Below, piece by piece: positions 1 to 10,437 of a stretch of DNA of 64,000 nt. Both the position numbers and the translations under genes were made by a program. The notes below the pieces were generated by a model. That model made no database searches and had not been told where the DNA came from. It worked only from the letters and a program-made list of their open reading frames with translations. Within the stretch, counting starts at the first letter, position 1, and each line of letters opens with the position of its first letter. This DNA is from Leishmania infantum JPCM5. Taxonomy: Eukaryota > Euglenozoa > Kinetoplastea > Trypanosomatida > Trypanosomatidae. Location of the stretch: NCBI RefSeq assembly GCF_000002875.2, contig NC_009389.2:348001-412000 (forward strand). The letters are read 5' to 3'.

Positions 1-2930
1 GGATCCACGTAGACGTAGCGCTCCCCGAGCACGAGCGGCGCGGCGGATGCCTCCGTCGGTTTGCTCGTGTCGTCGGCCTCCTGCAGCGTCTTGGCACCGT
101 CGTCGGCGCCCGTCGACGGACCGCAGAGCGCCTCCTTGCCTTCTCTGCGCTCCTCTGCCGTGCCCATCGCGTCCACGGCCGCGTCCCGCGGCGGCTCCAA
201 GCCTTCGGTCGCGCCGTGCACGGCTGTCGAGCCGCCGCAACGGGGCGCATCCATCTTCTGAGGGAGTGTCATATTCATGCGGTCAGGGTCCACGGAGTTG
301 AGCTGCTCATCCTCATCCCGCTCCGTGATATCGTCCATCACGGTTGGCAGCAGCTGCGCTGACGGAGGTGGGGCCAGTTCTGCCTTCACCACAGCGCAGC
401 GATCGCGCTCCGCAGAGGCGACGGCCACTCGGCCAAGTGAGGTTGGGCGCAGTTGTGGTTCTGGCTGCTGCTGCTGCTCCGTGGTAGTCTCGGACTCGGT
501 GACGGTGTGCACCGAGCGCGGTGCATCGCTGAAGCACTTGACGGCGGGCGACTGCAGGCTGTGGATGCTCTGAATCGGGCTTGAGCGAACAGCAGCGCCG
601 TGCCGGGACGATTGTGGACGGCTAGGCTGCATGATACGATCATCGGCCTCAAGGAGCTCATCGACGTTTTCTCCGTACGGCGAGCAGTCGGGTTCATGCT
701 GCGGTTGTTGTGGCTTCTTCGAGGACTGCGCACCAGCGGCCGTCATCGCCGCCGCCGCCTTGGCGGCAGACAGTTGCTCGCGTGTTTCCTTCGCTGCTGC
801 TTCGCCGGCGTCAGCTGCTCTACGGCCGTGCGGGAGGGTGTGCTCCGCAGGGGGAGAGTGGCGCGGGGGGACCGCATCCGGCTCCCGCTGCGGTGGTATT
901 GCCTTCCTGACGGAGAAGCGGGGCGCCCCCTCCTCCTCCGCTGCGGCGTGCGGGCATTGTATGATGGGAGGCGGCATAACGGCGTGCAGGGGCCGCGGCT
1001 CGCCGTCTGGCGCGGTGTGGTCCGCGTAGGGGTCCGTCTTCGTCGGTATCGGGGCCGCTACCGTTGCACTGGAGAGCATGGCGGAGAGGGACAGGACCTC
1101 CTCGTGCGACAGCGACAGCTGCCGTTGCAAAGGCACACGAACAGAGTCACCGCCGCGGTGCCCCGATTGCCGTGTGGAAGCATCGCCGCACCACGCGTCT
1201 TGACGTCGCTGCTCTGGGATCATCTCCTCCGAGTAAAATGGGTTGGCTGGCAGCCTCATCCGCGGCGGGGGCTGTGAGTTGGCAGTCTCCGTCCGCTGTG
1301 GCAATACTGGCCACTTCTCTCGTGGTGACTGTGGTGGTGGTCGCGGCTGTTCCCTGGCAGCGTGGCCGCGGCTCTCTTGCGGCGACGGCCGGCTGCTGCT
1401 GGGCGGGTATCTGGAGTTGTGTTGCGGCTGCTTCGCTGTCTCCGCAGGGGCTGACGGCGGCGGATGGCCCACAGAGGCAGCAGACGCGCCTGCTTTTTGG
1501 GGAGCTGTAAGGTTTCTGCGCGGCATCACGACCGCGTAGGTTGGCATGGCGCCGTACGGGCTGCCCGTCGGTATGTCACTCGCTGTGGCGGTCGCGCCAC
1601 GGAAGACTTGACGAGTGAAGCTGCTGCGCGTGCTGGTGGCTTCGCTCGCCACGCTACTCGTGTCTTCTGCAGCCATGCCGGCGTAGATGTTGTTTTGGAC
1701 GGCGCCGCGTGAGGGCCTCCCTGCAGGTCGTGTCGTGGACGAGTAGAGACGGGGTAACCGCTCTTGCTGTGGCGGTGCCGGGCGGGGTTGCGGCACGAAC
1801 ACGATAACAGGCTGCTGCTGCGGGTGCGACGACGAAGGCGCGCTGCTGAGGTCTCCTGCGACAATGTGGCGTACGTGACGGTGCTGGGCAAGTTGCAGAG
1901 ACGGCTCTAGCGCGTAGTAGTTCAGCGGGAGCGACGGCTGTAGCTGCTGCTGCGGTGAGGCGGCGGCAGCGGCGTTCCCATCGTTGCCTGTCCTCCACGC
2001 AGACGCCGCAGCACGTGGGGTGGTGGAGTGCGCCTGCAAGTCGGTATCGAGCTGCAACTGCGGGGCTGGCCTTGCGTCTGCGATTGCCACCGTGGGCTCC
2101 ACGTAAACGACGGATCGGCGCGTCTGCGAAGTGGGTGGCGGTCGCTGTAGTGGCCGCGATGAGTTGGCCCTCGCCACAAAGCAGGCATGCTCTAACCTGG
2201 CGCCCGCGGCCTTCGACGAGTTTTCGACTCCGCACGGCGTGTTCGGTGCGGGTGGGCGTCGATGGCTGCCGCTCATCAAGGAAGCGACGTCGCTGCTGAC
2301 TTGCGGCTGCGGCGACAGTGAGGAAGACGGCGCCGCTGCTGAAGCCGGGGACTCTGGCATGTGCTGCGACGAGGGTGCAGGTGATCCGTGAGAGTGCCCC
2401 GACGCGCTCGTCCTGCTAATAAACCCTGTTTGCGATCCAGCGGAGCGCCGACCATTGCGGCCGACAAGTGGCGTGTGCTGCAGCTGCGCCAACGTCGGCT
2501 GGCGGCCGCGGCTGGCGGGATGTGGGGAGACTTGTGGAGGGGCTGGCGTGAGGGGGTGCTGCTGCGAGCTGCCACGCTGCGCTGCTGCTGTTGCCGGTGG
2601 TAAGGCCAGCCCCGCCGAGGCAGGCGGGGCCGTGTGGAAGGGAACGTCGCGGTTGTGGCTTGAGCCGAGGCGCGACGATGCGGAGGGCGGATACCGAGAC
2701 GACGGCGCTCGCTGCTGTTGCTGCGGTGTCGCATGTGCGGCCGATGTGCACGTCGCCGCAGTCGCAGGGGAAGCCCCGTTTGGATGCCGATAATGGAGGT
2801 TTGCGGTTGAGGAGTCGTAGATGGTGTTCGCCGAGGTGGCAATGGGCCATGCTCGCCCGGTATGGGGCCGAGACGTTGCTGACGGCGCCCGCGTCGTGCG
2901 GATCGAGCAGCCGGCCCTGGCAGTGGACAT
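1..2930 (-). CDS. Large low-complexity hypothetical protein, C-terminus beyond left edge (partial)
   Basis: An uninterrupted minus-strand frame runs from an ATG at 2930 to the first base of the window (at least 976 codons), and I found no in-frame stop. The protein starts MSTARAGCSIRTTRAP and is rich in Ser, Pro, Ala, Arg and Gln, with several short poly-Gln runs (for example around 2712-2723 and 463-477). It contains no motif I recognise, no membrane segment and no signal peptide. The last visible residues are LVLGERYVYVD, more ordered than the rest, so a folded domain may begin at the window edge. Its openness over almost 3 kb, against the broken frames opposite, supports it as the real gene. 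The function is unknown and the conserved part may lie outside the window. Confidence 0.75.
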   Translation of the reverse strand, partial: MSTARAGCSIRTTRAPSATSRPHTGRAWPIATSANTIYDSSTANLHYRHPNGASPATAATCTSAAHATPQQQQRAPSSRYPPSASSRLGSSHNRDVPFHTAPPASAGLALPPATAAAQRGSSQQHPLTPAPPQVSPHPASRGRQPTLAQLQHTPLVGRNGRRSAGSQTGFISRTSASGHSHGSPAPSSQHMPESPASAAAPSSSLSPQPQVSSDVASLMSGSHRRPPAPNTPCGVENSSKAAGARLEHACFVARANSSRPLQRPPPTSQTRRSVVYVEPTVAIADARPAPQLQLDTDLQAHSTTPRAAASAWRTGNDGNAAAAASPQQQLQPSLPLNYYALEPSLQLAQHRHVRHIVAGDLSSAPSSSHPQQQPVIVFVPQPRPAPPQQERLPRLYSSTTRPAGRPSRGAVQNNIYAGMAAEDTSSVASEATSTRSSFTRQVFRGATATASDIPTGSPYGAMPTYAVVMPRRNLTAPQKAGASAASVGHPPPSAPAETAKQPQHNSRYPPSSSRPSPQESRGHAAREQPRPPPQSPREKWPVLPQRTETANSQPPPRMRLPANPFYSEEMIPEQRRQDAWCGDASTRQSGHRGGDSVRVPLQRQLSLSHEEVLSLSAMLSSATVAAPIPTKTDPYADHTAPDGEPRPLHAVMPPPIIQCPHAAAEEEGAPRFSVRKAIPPQREPDAVPPRHSPPAEHTLPHGRRAADAGEAAAKETREQLSAAKAAAAMTAAGAQSSKKPQQPQHEPDCSPYGENVDELLEADDRIMQPSRPQSSRHGAAVRSSPIQSIHSLQSPAVKCFSDAPRSVHTVTESETTTEQQQQPEPQLRPTSLGRVAVASAERDRCAVVKAELAPPPSAQLLPTVMDDITERDEDEQLNSVDPDRMNMTLPQKMDAPRCGGSTAVHGATEGLEPPRDAAVDAMGTAEERREGKEALCGPSTGADDGAKTLQEADDTSKPTEASAAPLVLGERYVYVD

Positions 2931-3053
2931 GACGGCCACGGAGGGTGTGGGGGAGACACAGACACGAGGGCCGGTCGCAGGAGCGGTGGGAAAACGCAGA
3001 GCGAGGGAGAGGGAGGGGAGGCTTCTATCTTCTACGGCTACGCCACACGCACA

Positions 3054-3088
<35 letters not shown>

Positions 3089-4155
3089 GAATGACAATGA
3101 ATGGAGGGGGCTAGGGGATTGGTTGGTTGGGTGCGGTAGACACGATGAGGGAGGATGTGAAAGATGCAAGAGAGAAAAAGAAAAGTCAGCTACAACAGGA
3201 GATGGAGCTGCTCAATGAACGGGGGCGCCGCTTGCCACGCTGCACCCACCCACACACGCACGCACACACGTGAACGACCACGACACCGAATATAAAATGT
3301 ACGCCAGCAAGGCGAAGCGAAAGAATGAAGAAGAGAGCTTGTGTGTGCGCGCGTAAGAGGGGTCACGTTGGCGCGGTGGTGGTGGCGGTCAGGGGGTGGG
3401 TGGGGGGCGGATGTAAGAGAAGGAAGAAGAGGATACGTAGACGTGTAAAGCACGTCCACGAACACGAAGTGGCGCCTGCACCCACCCACACAGTACTCGT
3501 AAGAAGTAGACACGAGTCGATGCGCCCCTCCGAGTGGGGCAGTGGGGGAGGGGAGAGAGGGCGGCTGGCAATATGCTTCTGCTCGCTGTGTCGGTTGGTG
3601 TGTGTGTGTGTGTGGTGTGCAAGCCGATAGCCCTCGCATAGTCACGCGCACGCAGACCTCTTGTGCGAAGAATGGGGGAGGTGGGTGGGTGGGTGAGGTG
3701 GGAAGGCAACGTGGGGTGATGGGATAACCGTGGGAGTGGCCTCGGTTGTGACTCTACACGGCTCTTTCCGTAGTTGACCTTCACCACACCCATGCGCAAC
3801 AAGCCCTCCTTGCTGCAAGGACGCAAGTTGGGATGGAGGTGTGGGTGGTGGTGGTGGTGGGGAGAGGAGGAGGGGGGCAGAGGGGCCGCACATGGGTTGC
3901 AGCGTTGCTTCAGCGACGGCGAGCACCAAGCTAAAGCATGCACAAGACCGAGGCGACGGTCCGTGACGCCGCCCAGCGCCCTTCTTCCGTCGCTCCCTTT
4001 CGGTCTTCGCCCCGCTTCTGCGAGGTGTCAGGCTGCCGAGCGGCAGTGCCGACCGTAGCAGAGGCGGGGGGGGAGGGGGAGGGCGCGCGCCTCACGGACG
4101 TTGCATCCCTTCCCGATAAGAAGACACAGAGCGAGAGGCGGTTCCTTGTGCTAGC
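2931..4155. other. Intergenic region with microsatellite and purine runs
   Basis: This stretch has no convincing gene. It holds an (AC)n tract at 3057-3086 and long G/A-rich runs on the plus strand (for example 3830-3880), which are pyrimidine tracts on minus-strand transcripts. These tracts could guide trans-splicing of the gene ending at position 1. Short open frames here are translated repeats. Confidence 0.6.
3057..3086. repeat. (AC)15 microsatellite
   Basis: A perfect dinucleotide tract of 30 bp in the 5' flank of the gene at 1-2930. Confidence 0.95.
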
Positions 4156-4255
4156 NNNNNNNNNNNNNNNNNNNNNNNNNNNNNNNNNNNNNNNNNNNNN
4201 NNNNNNNNNNNNNNNNNNNNNNNNNNNNNNNNNNNNNNNNNNNNNNNNNNNNNNN
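4156..4255. other. Assembly gap (100 N)
   Basis: Exactly 100 N, which is a placeholder length. It is followed directly by a run of 16 C at 4260-4275, a likely cause of the break. It lies in the 3' flank of the gene at 4289-5035. Confidence 0.99.
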
Positions 4256-4288
4256 GCCGCCCCCCCCCCCCCCCCAAATACCGCGGGT

Positions 4289-5035
4289 CTAGCAGTTCAG
4301 GAAGTCAGCCCCCAGTAACACCTGCATCGCCACAAGCTGGTCCCGCTCCGAGGTGCGGTCCAGGTCGCCAAAAACGTTAGCTTCGTGTAGGTAATGTGGA
4401 TGACTCGCTAGCGTGATCTTCACCACAAGAAACTCGGCAACACGCATCAGCGTGCTGGACTCCAGTGAGCGAATCGGCACTTCAAGAAGCGGCGGCACAC
4501 GTGGCGACGGCGTAGCAGGCGGCGACGTCGACAAGAGCGGCGGAGGCGGTGGCGGTACACACTCCACGTTGCTGGGAAATACAGCGGCGTAGCTTCGATA
4601 GGCGGCGCCATTGGCCTGGTGTCTGGCCTCGGCCTCTTCGATGTCATCCTCGTCCTCAATGATGGGGATCGGATCGTCCACCTTTACCTCAGCACTGCCG
4701 TGCGCCTTGTTGGCGGCATCGCTGCCGCTGCTGCTGCTGCCGGGCCTTGGAATGTGAAGCTCTCCTTGATGCTCATCTTCTTCCGCCATCGGGTACTGCT
4801 CGTGTTGCTCATGCGGTGGCTGGTCCGCGGGCGAGTTGCACTGATGCAGCCGCATCACGTACAGGCCCTGAAAGATGCCGTGGAGGACACGCGACCCCGC
4901 CGCGGCGGCCACAGGGAGAATAATACGCTTGCCGTCGTGGCTGCACAGCGAGACGTAGCTCAGCGGCTTGACGGCTGCAGTCGAGGCAGCAGCAGCAGCA
5001 GCGGCGGCAAGGGTGCTTGCGCGCGAGTTGGCCAT
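4289..5035 (-). CDS. Elongin-C/Skp1-like (BTB fold) protein with a long internal insert
   Basis: A 248-residue protein whose two ends resemble the two halves of Elongin C. Residues 26-60 (YVSLCSHDGKRIILP, then FQGL) match the first strand-helix part. Residues 184-248 (EVPIRSLESSTLMRVAEFL, ending LLGADFLNC) match the second part, including the LLxAxFLxC C-terminus, where Elongin C ends ANFLDC. About 120 residues rich in Ser, Pro and acidic residues, including six consecutive Pro, separate the halves, whereas Elongin C is only about 112 residues in total. Residues 1-25 are Ala-rich. In other eukaryotes the family links substrate receptors to cullin ubiquitin ligases or takes part in the Elongin complex. 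The family call rests on motifs matched by eye; the role here is inferred. The ATG at 5035 is the first in frame. The next gene upstream (6470-7597) carries a related pattern. Confidence 0.65.
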   Translation of the reverse strand: MANSRASTLAAAAAAAASTAAVKPLSYVSLCSHDGKRIILPVAAAAGSRVLHGIFQGLYVMRLHQCNSPADQPPHEQHEQYPMAEEDEHQGELHIPRPGSSSSGSDAANKAHGSAEVKVDDPIPIIEDEDDIEEAEARHQANGAAYRSYAAVFPSNVECVPPPPPPLLSTSPPATPSPRVPPLLEVPIRSLESSTLMRVAEFLVVKITLASHPHYLHEANVFGDLDRTSERDQLVAMQVLLGADFLNC

Positions 5036-6159
5036 CGCTGCCCTAAATAGAGCGGTATCAGGAAAGGCGAGGAAGGGATAACGATGAAGAGAATGAGATC
5101 AGGATCGAACACCCGCACTCTATGCGCATGTGCGTGGACTGTGCGGTGGCAAGGAGGGAGGGCGAAAGCGTCGGCAGAGGGAGAGAGGGGGTGGGCGCTG
5201 CGACACGCGCGCGTTACCGCAGTGAGAGAAAGGAAGATCGGGGCATCGTGCACGGTGGCTACAAGTAGTGCGTGCCGCGACAGCTTGCCGGCGTGGGTGG
5301 CGGCCGTCGTCGTACAAGGAGAGGAGGAAAACACAGCGGCGCCATGCTCCGTCACCCATGCAGCGCACAAGAGCACGCATCGATGTCTGTGTGCGTGTGT
5401 GCTGTCTCCTCGCGCGCATGGCGCTGCGAGGCCCCACCAACGCTGTTCAGCTGCTGCTGCGCGGTTCCTCCGACAGGCGGGGGGGGAGGAGGAGAGGGAG
5501 ACTCGTTTTCTTCGCCGCCGCCGCTGCTGGTCGGCGATATTTTTCGCTTCAATTCTCGAGCACGCAGACAGGCACATCGAATCGCTGACGCACACGGACG
5601 CGAGACTGCGACATCGCGGCCTGCCTGGCGTCCGCGCGCGCTTCGACTGCAAACTCTTTATCCACACCAACGGATGGCGCCCATTATGCGTACGTACACA
5701 CACGCACACGCAGGACAGGCTACGACAAGAGGGGGATGGTAACATAGACCAGATAACAGGGGCTTCACACGCACACACGCGCACGCACAGTTGCCGACGC
5801 AGGCGTGTTGGGCAAAGAAGCGGGCGGAAGGAGGGAGGCGGCGGCGCCAACATCACGAACACAGGGGCGCCGACCATCCTATCCTTCTCTCACAACTCCA
5901 GCGAAGAAGGACTTAGGGGTCTGAAAGATGGAGGAAGACAGGACGAGCGCTGGAACAGGAGCAGCGCGAAGGCCAACGTTACAGCGAAAGCCGAAGCAAA
6001 CTCACAGAACGCACACACACACACACACGCACAGATAGAGGTACATGCGGGTCTACGTAGCTCACATCCATCGAGCAGCAGCCACAGCACCATACCAGCT
6101 CACTCAGAGAAGGGGAGGAAGGAGGATATCGGGGGACCACATACGTGCACACACGCGCA

Positions 6160-6195
<36 letters not shown>

Positions 6196-6369
6196 CAAAC
6201 ACAGACGTACACACGGCGGCGGTGCACATGAGGGGACGAGAGAAAGAAGGGAAGAGCAATAAAAGGAAAGGGCCAGGCGACAGCAGCCACATCGACTCCC
6301 CACAGGAGTAAAACACGCATCAGGCACGTACACGCACCCACTGAGACACACGCACTGCGATAATAGGAG
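5036..6369. other. Intergenic region
   Basis: No gene is seen. The stretch contains several CA-rich tracts (5696-5712, 6010-6030, 6161-6191) and ends at an assembly gap. Open frames on the plus strand read through these repeats and lack any domain. Confidence 0.6.
6161..6191. repeat. (AC)n microsatellite
   Basis: A 31-bp perfect AC tract in the intergenic region between the two Elongin-C-like genes. Confidence 0.95.
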
Positions 6370-6469
6370 NNNNNNNNNNNNNNNNNNNNNNNNNNNNNNN
6401 NNNNNNNNNNNNNNNNNNNNNNNNNNNNNNNNNNNNNNNNNNNNNNNNNNNNNNNNNNNNNNNNNNNNN
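6370..6469. other. Assembly gap (100 N) inside the 3' end of a gene
   Basis: Exactly 100 N. The minus-strand reading frame of the gene at 6470-7597 enters the gap open. The sequence on the far side (6320-6369) does not look like coding sequence in any frame, so the C-terminus and stop codon of that gene are missing. Confidence 0.98.
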
Positions 6470-7597
6470 TTTGCTTGCGCCGCTTCCGCCTGAGACCTGC
6501 GGCGCGGTCCTCGGCTCCTTCGGCAGCGCCACGGGGGCCAAGCAGCGCGGTACCGTGGCGGACTGCCCTCGCAGCGACTCCAGCTCTTCGGCGTCGTCCA
6601 CCTGCGTGTCTGTCACCGGGGCGTCGCTCGGGAGCCCGTCGTGAGGCACCGGCGCCCTCAGCTGGATGTTCGCGTCGCTGAGGTGCTGCATCACGTAGGC
6701 GGCGTACGTGCGCGAGGCTGCCGTCTTAACGCGAGTCCCCCACTGGCTGCGAATACCGCCGCGAAGCACCTGAGGCGAGTGACCGGCGTCGCGGCTTTTG
6801 GCCGCCTCTGCCCTCCTCGCACTAGAGCCCTTGCCGGCGTCACCGCCTTCTTCACTCAAAGAGCGAGCGGTGCGGTCCTCGGTGGCCGTCGGATCCGACG
6901 TGACGGAGGAGCTCAGCGAGTGCTCATCCGCGCCATCTGGAGAAGCCGAGCGCGCGTGGGAGTGCTGCTCCAAGCCGTCGTCGTCATCAGCGGCTGCTCC
7001 GTGGGCCTGCTGCTGCTGCGGCTGCGGCAGCTCTGCCAGCGACGAGCTGCCCGAAGATTGCAGCACCACTCCCGACTCCCCACACCTACGACTGTCGTCT
7101 TGCCCGAGGGTGCCCGCGCTGCCGTGACGGCCACCACCGTCACCGCTGCTCGTCACGGCGGATTCGCCCATCATGGCGGACTCGCACCCTGGCAAGCACA
7201 GCAGCCCCTGCAGCGTGTTGGCAATGAAGGTGGACTCGAACCCCGCGACCATTGGCATGATGACCCACTTGCGACCTTTGAAGTTGGAGTCCTTCCACCC
7301 GACGTTGTGGAGCGCGATGTACGGGATGGCGATTGGTGGGACGGGACTGCTGCTGGCCGCGTTCGCGGCATTGAAGTGAGGCTCCCCGCAGTGCGGACGT
7401 CGCAGGCCAGCGGTTGGCGCCGCGCGTGCATCTTGAATCGTGATCGTCCCCGGCGGCGTGGGCTCCTCGGCCATCATCAACGCGGGGTCGCGGCGGTAGT
7501 TGAACCCGGACAGAGGTGGTTGTGGAAGCGGTGCTAACCTGCCGCTCATCGTCAGCGGCGATCGCGAGCTCCACTGTTCCTGCGGCGGTTGCTCCAT
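6470..7597 (-). CDS. Second Elongin-C/Skp1-like protein, C-terminus lost in gap (partial)
   Basis: A total of 376 codons are visible from ATG 7597 to the gap. Residues 91-132 (IPYIALHNVG, then GRKWVIMPMVAGFESTFIAN, then LQGL) line up with the first BTB half of the neighbouring gene at 4289-5035: both have a G[KR][RK]-[IV]I[LM]P core and end in QGL. Residues 286-315 (GTRVKTAASRTYAAYVMQHL) resemble the helix that opens its second half. Between them lie about 150 residues of low complexity with Gln and Asp runs. The expected C-terminal LLxAxFLxC segment would fall in or beyond the gap. An upstream extension of the frame to 7927 has no ATG and encodes unlikely sequence, so 7597 is preferred; ATG codons at 7549 and 7477 are alternatives. 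The relationship to the neighbour suggests an old tandem duplication. The function is inferred from the fold only. Confidence 0.55.
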
Positions 7598-9967
7598 TCC
7601 TTCTTTGACTCGGGGCTCTCTCACCCTCTTCGACCTGCTCTGACTCGCGTTACCGCCACAGGTCGTCAGCGCGGAGACGGCTTGGGAGGGGCCAGGACGT
7701 GCGGATGCTGGAGAAGTGGCTCCGTTGACGTTGGTGGCGTGGAGTTGCAAGGATGGCGTGCGTGCGGGTCGAGCGAGCGCAACGCGAGGCGCCGCCGCAA
7801 AAGACGACGTGATACACAAAACACGAAAGAAAAGCGAAACGACGGCGACGAAGCACGAGAGAGGGAGGGAGGCGGCGAGCAGGTCAGCCACACCGCACAC
7901 TGCACACGAACGCTGGTCGACACACACTCACTCACACACAGCTGCACGCAAGGTCTGCACGCCACACCTGGACACACGCACGACACGCAAGATCACGACG
8001 AGTGCGAGAGAGCGAGGTACGTGCGTGGGTGTCAGCGAGTGATGGTGGTGGTGGTGGAGGAGGATGCGCGGATGTGGCAAAGAAGATGTAACAACAAGAA
8101 GAAAGGAGAACAAAAAGGTGCGCACGCACAGATTCTCAACAAGCCTTTACGATTTCGGGTTTGGTGTGGGTTCGATGTGCGCTGCGGGCGTCGTCGTCGT
8201 GCTGGCGCTGACAAACACAGACGCGAGACAATCACACACACACAAGGAGAGAGCGGGAGGTTGGAGGAGGAGATGGAGTGACGGCGGCAGCGGCGGCGTG
8301 CGTGTGTGTCCTGGCGGCAACTGCGCAAGAGAAAAGGCGAAGCTGACAGAGAACGATGAAGGTGCAGGGCGGAGAGGAGAGGAGGGGGGAGCGCGGGCGG
8401 TGGGTGGTGGCTGGTGGTGGCTTGGCGTTTTTTTTTTCGTGTTGGGCTTCTGCGGATGCGTGTATGCGGTGCGTGTAGCGCTCCTCCCTCTTCGCTGGCT
8501 GGCGTGCAGACGCGTGACACGTGGGCGTGGGCCCCCCAATGTACGCGTTGCACGCGTGGTGCAAGGTAGGCGACCGTGCACGCGTGGCCAAAGAGAAGAA
8601 CACGAGGCGCGGGTCTGTCTGTGTGCCGTGAGATGGCAGCACGACCGCAGTAGCGATGAGACTGACGTCGAGGAACCACCTCCACGACCCGCCAGACTAC
8701 AAGCGGAAAGAGGCCCCGCCCCGCGCCCTCCACCACGCACACACACACACACACACGCTGGCAGGTCCAACACCAACCAAATCCAGGGAGCACACGACAC
8801 TCACACCCTCGAGCAGGGGGACGGGCTTCGGGTTAGAGAAGGCAAAAAAGAGCTGCAGAACACAAAGGACGACCAACGGCCGTACTCAATCACAAGACAG
8901 CGGAGCACACTCAGCAGACACAAGGTAGAGCACACGACCAAGGGCTTCTGGGAAAATACGTGGATGATGGGATGGCGCGGGGGGAGGGAGAGAGACAGGA
9001 GGAGTTCTTGAGCGGGAGTCTCTCTCTCTGCGGCGGCGGTTGCCGTTGTTGTTGTTGTTGTTGGGGAGATGAAGACGTAGGGGCCGAGAATGATGCGCGA
9101 GATTTTGCTGACGTGTGCGTGTGTGTGTATGCGCAACGGGCATGGGAAAGGTAAGGGATCGAGATAGGGCGAAGAGAGAGAGAGACAGTGAGGGCGATGA
9201 GATGGTAGGCGTGGCATAGGTCGTTGAGAGGGGTGTCATCGCTGTGATGCCTTGCGGGCCACGGTTGTGCAAATCTGACAGCGCGCTTTCATGGGCGCTC
9301 CGCCTTCTCTCCTTGAACGTGCACACGTGCGTTAGCGTGTGTGTTTGTGGTGCTGCGAGAGCGCACCGGCACCCTTTGTTGGGCACGCTACCACGCGCTC
9401 GCCTCCCTCGGGGAGGGTGAAGGGACCGCTGCGCATCCAGGGATGGCGATACGGTCGGCGTGGCCGACCCCGTCTCTTCTCTCGCTCTTTTTTTTTGACC
9501 ACGCGCGCACACACAAGGCAACAGTGAAGCAAAAACACGCCGAGAACAGAGTGAAGCGCACGCCGCCACAGACGGGAGCAACACAAGACCGAACTATCAC
9601 ACACACGGCGACGGCCATTGCGACAGCGACGACACGAACGAGGAGGAGAAGGAGGGGTGCGAGGAGCTGGAAACGGGGAGAGGAGGGGGGGGGGCAGCGC
9701 AACGGCCGCCAACACTGGCTAGAGAGCATGCCTCATGCAGAGATACCCCCGTACACACTTTCCATCTCTACATCGATACAACTTCCGCTGACAACACGAA
9801 AAGGCGCGGCACCGCCGCCAATGCGACCCACAATACGGCGGTGAACCGCCCAACCGACGCACACACACACGAAAACATTCACCGACATCACGATAAGGGG
9901 GACTCGACACCGTGGCGTGCTGTCATCCATCATCACTGCATATCTGCCTTTTCCGACTGAGCACCGC
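7598..9967. other. Long intergenic region (2.4 kb)
   Basis: No gene could be supported. The stretch holds CA- and GT-rich tracts, a T9 run near 8430, a (GTT)n tract at 9047-9062 and mixed purine runs. Open frames of up to 315 codons exist on both strands, but they translate repeats (HTHTHT, VCVCVC) and none shows a domain. Confidence 0.55.
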
Positions 9968-10414
9968 TCACCTGCCAGCAGACGCTACCTTCGCTCTGCG
10001 CGGGATGTACATGTCAGGGTCCTTGAAGACCGTCGGGTTCATAATGTCCACGCCGCCCTCGGCGTCCACCTTCTTGCGCACTGCCGCCACCGCCTCCAGC
10101 AGGGGCGGATGCCCCATCTTCTCATCATAGTCACGCAGCCACTTGCGGAGTTCGCCCTCGTGGCGGATGGACGTCATTGTTTCGCGCATCACCCACGTTG
10201 ACTGCTTGTGACGCACGACGCACTCCCGCATGTCTAGCATGCGGCTACGGCAGTCGTACAGCACATCCAGCTCTTGGCTCTCCCGCATGCACGTCATGAG
10301 CCGATTCCAGAAGCGGTGGCAGTTGCTCTCGTTTCGGTAGTTGCCGCTCATGCCGGTGATGCCTGGCGTCAACATCTCGTCACCGCCACTCTCGCGAGCG
10401 CCATAGAGAGACAT
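9968..10414 (-). CDS. Twin CX9C (CHCH) mitochondrial protein, NDUFS5-like
   Basis: A 148-residue protein with two exact C-x9-C motifs, Cys32-Cys42 and Cys55-Cys65, in an antiparallel helical hairpin arrangement. A basic helical tail follows (RHKQSTWVMRE). This is the hallmark of mitochondrial intermembrane-space proteins oxidised by the Mia40/Erv1 relay; the Mia40 component appears to be absent in trypanosomatids. Cys-His at the first motif (CHRFWNRLMTC) and the C..MREC..RHK pattern at the second resemble complex I subunit NDUFS5, but other CHCH proteins cannot be excluded. There is no cleavable presequence, as expected for this class. The ATG at 10414 is chosen because the frame upstream lacks an ATG near 10534 and reads into a GT microsatellite. 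Confidence 0.65.
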   Translation of the reverse strand: MSLYGARESGGDEMLTPGITGMSGNYRNESNCHRFWNRLMTCMRESQELDVLYDCRSRMLDMRECVVRHKQSTWVMRETMTSIRHEGELRKWLRDYDEKMGHPPLLEAVAAVRKKVDAEGGVDIMNPTVFKDPDMYIPRRAKVASAGR

Positions 10415-10437
10415 GATGCGCTGCTGTTCCGAAGCAC

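Noticed and set aside
5084..6262. Plus-strand open frame of 392 codons
   Set aside because: It is intergenic, opposite to the array, and much of it translates CA microsatellites (HTHTHT). No domain and no splice context.
7598..7927. Upstream extension of the second Elongin-C-like gene
   Set aside because: The extension begins with a non-ATG codon and encodes unlikely sequence; ATG 7597 is a better start.
8064..9011. Plus-strand open frame of 315 codons
   Set aside because: Composition follows simple repeats in a long intergenic region, with no recognisable motif.
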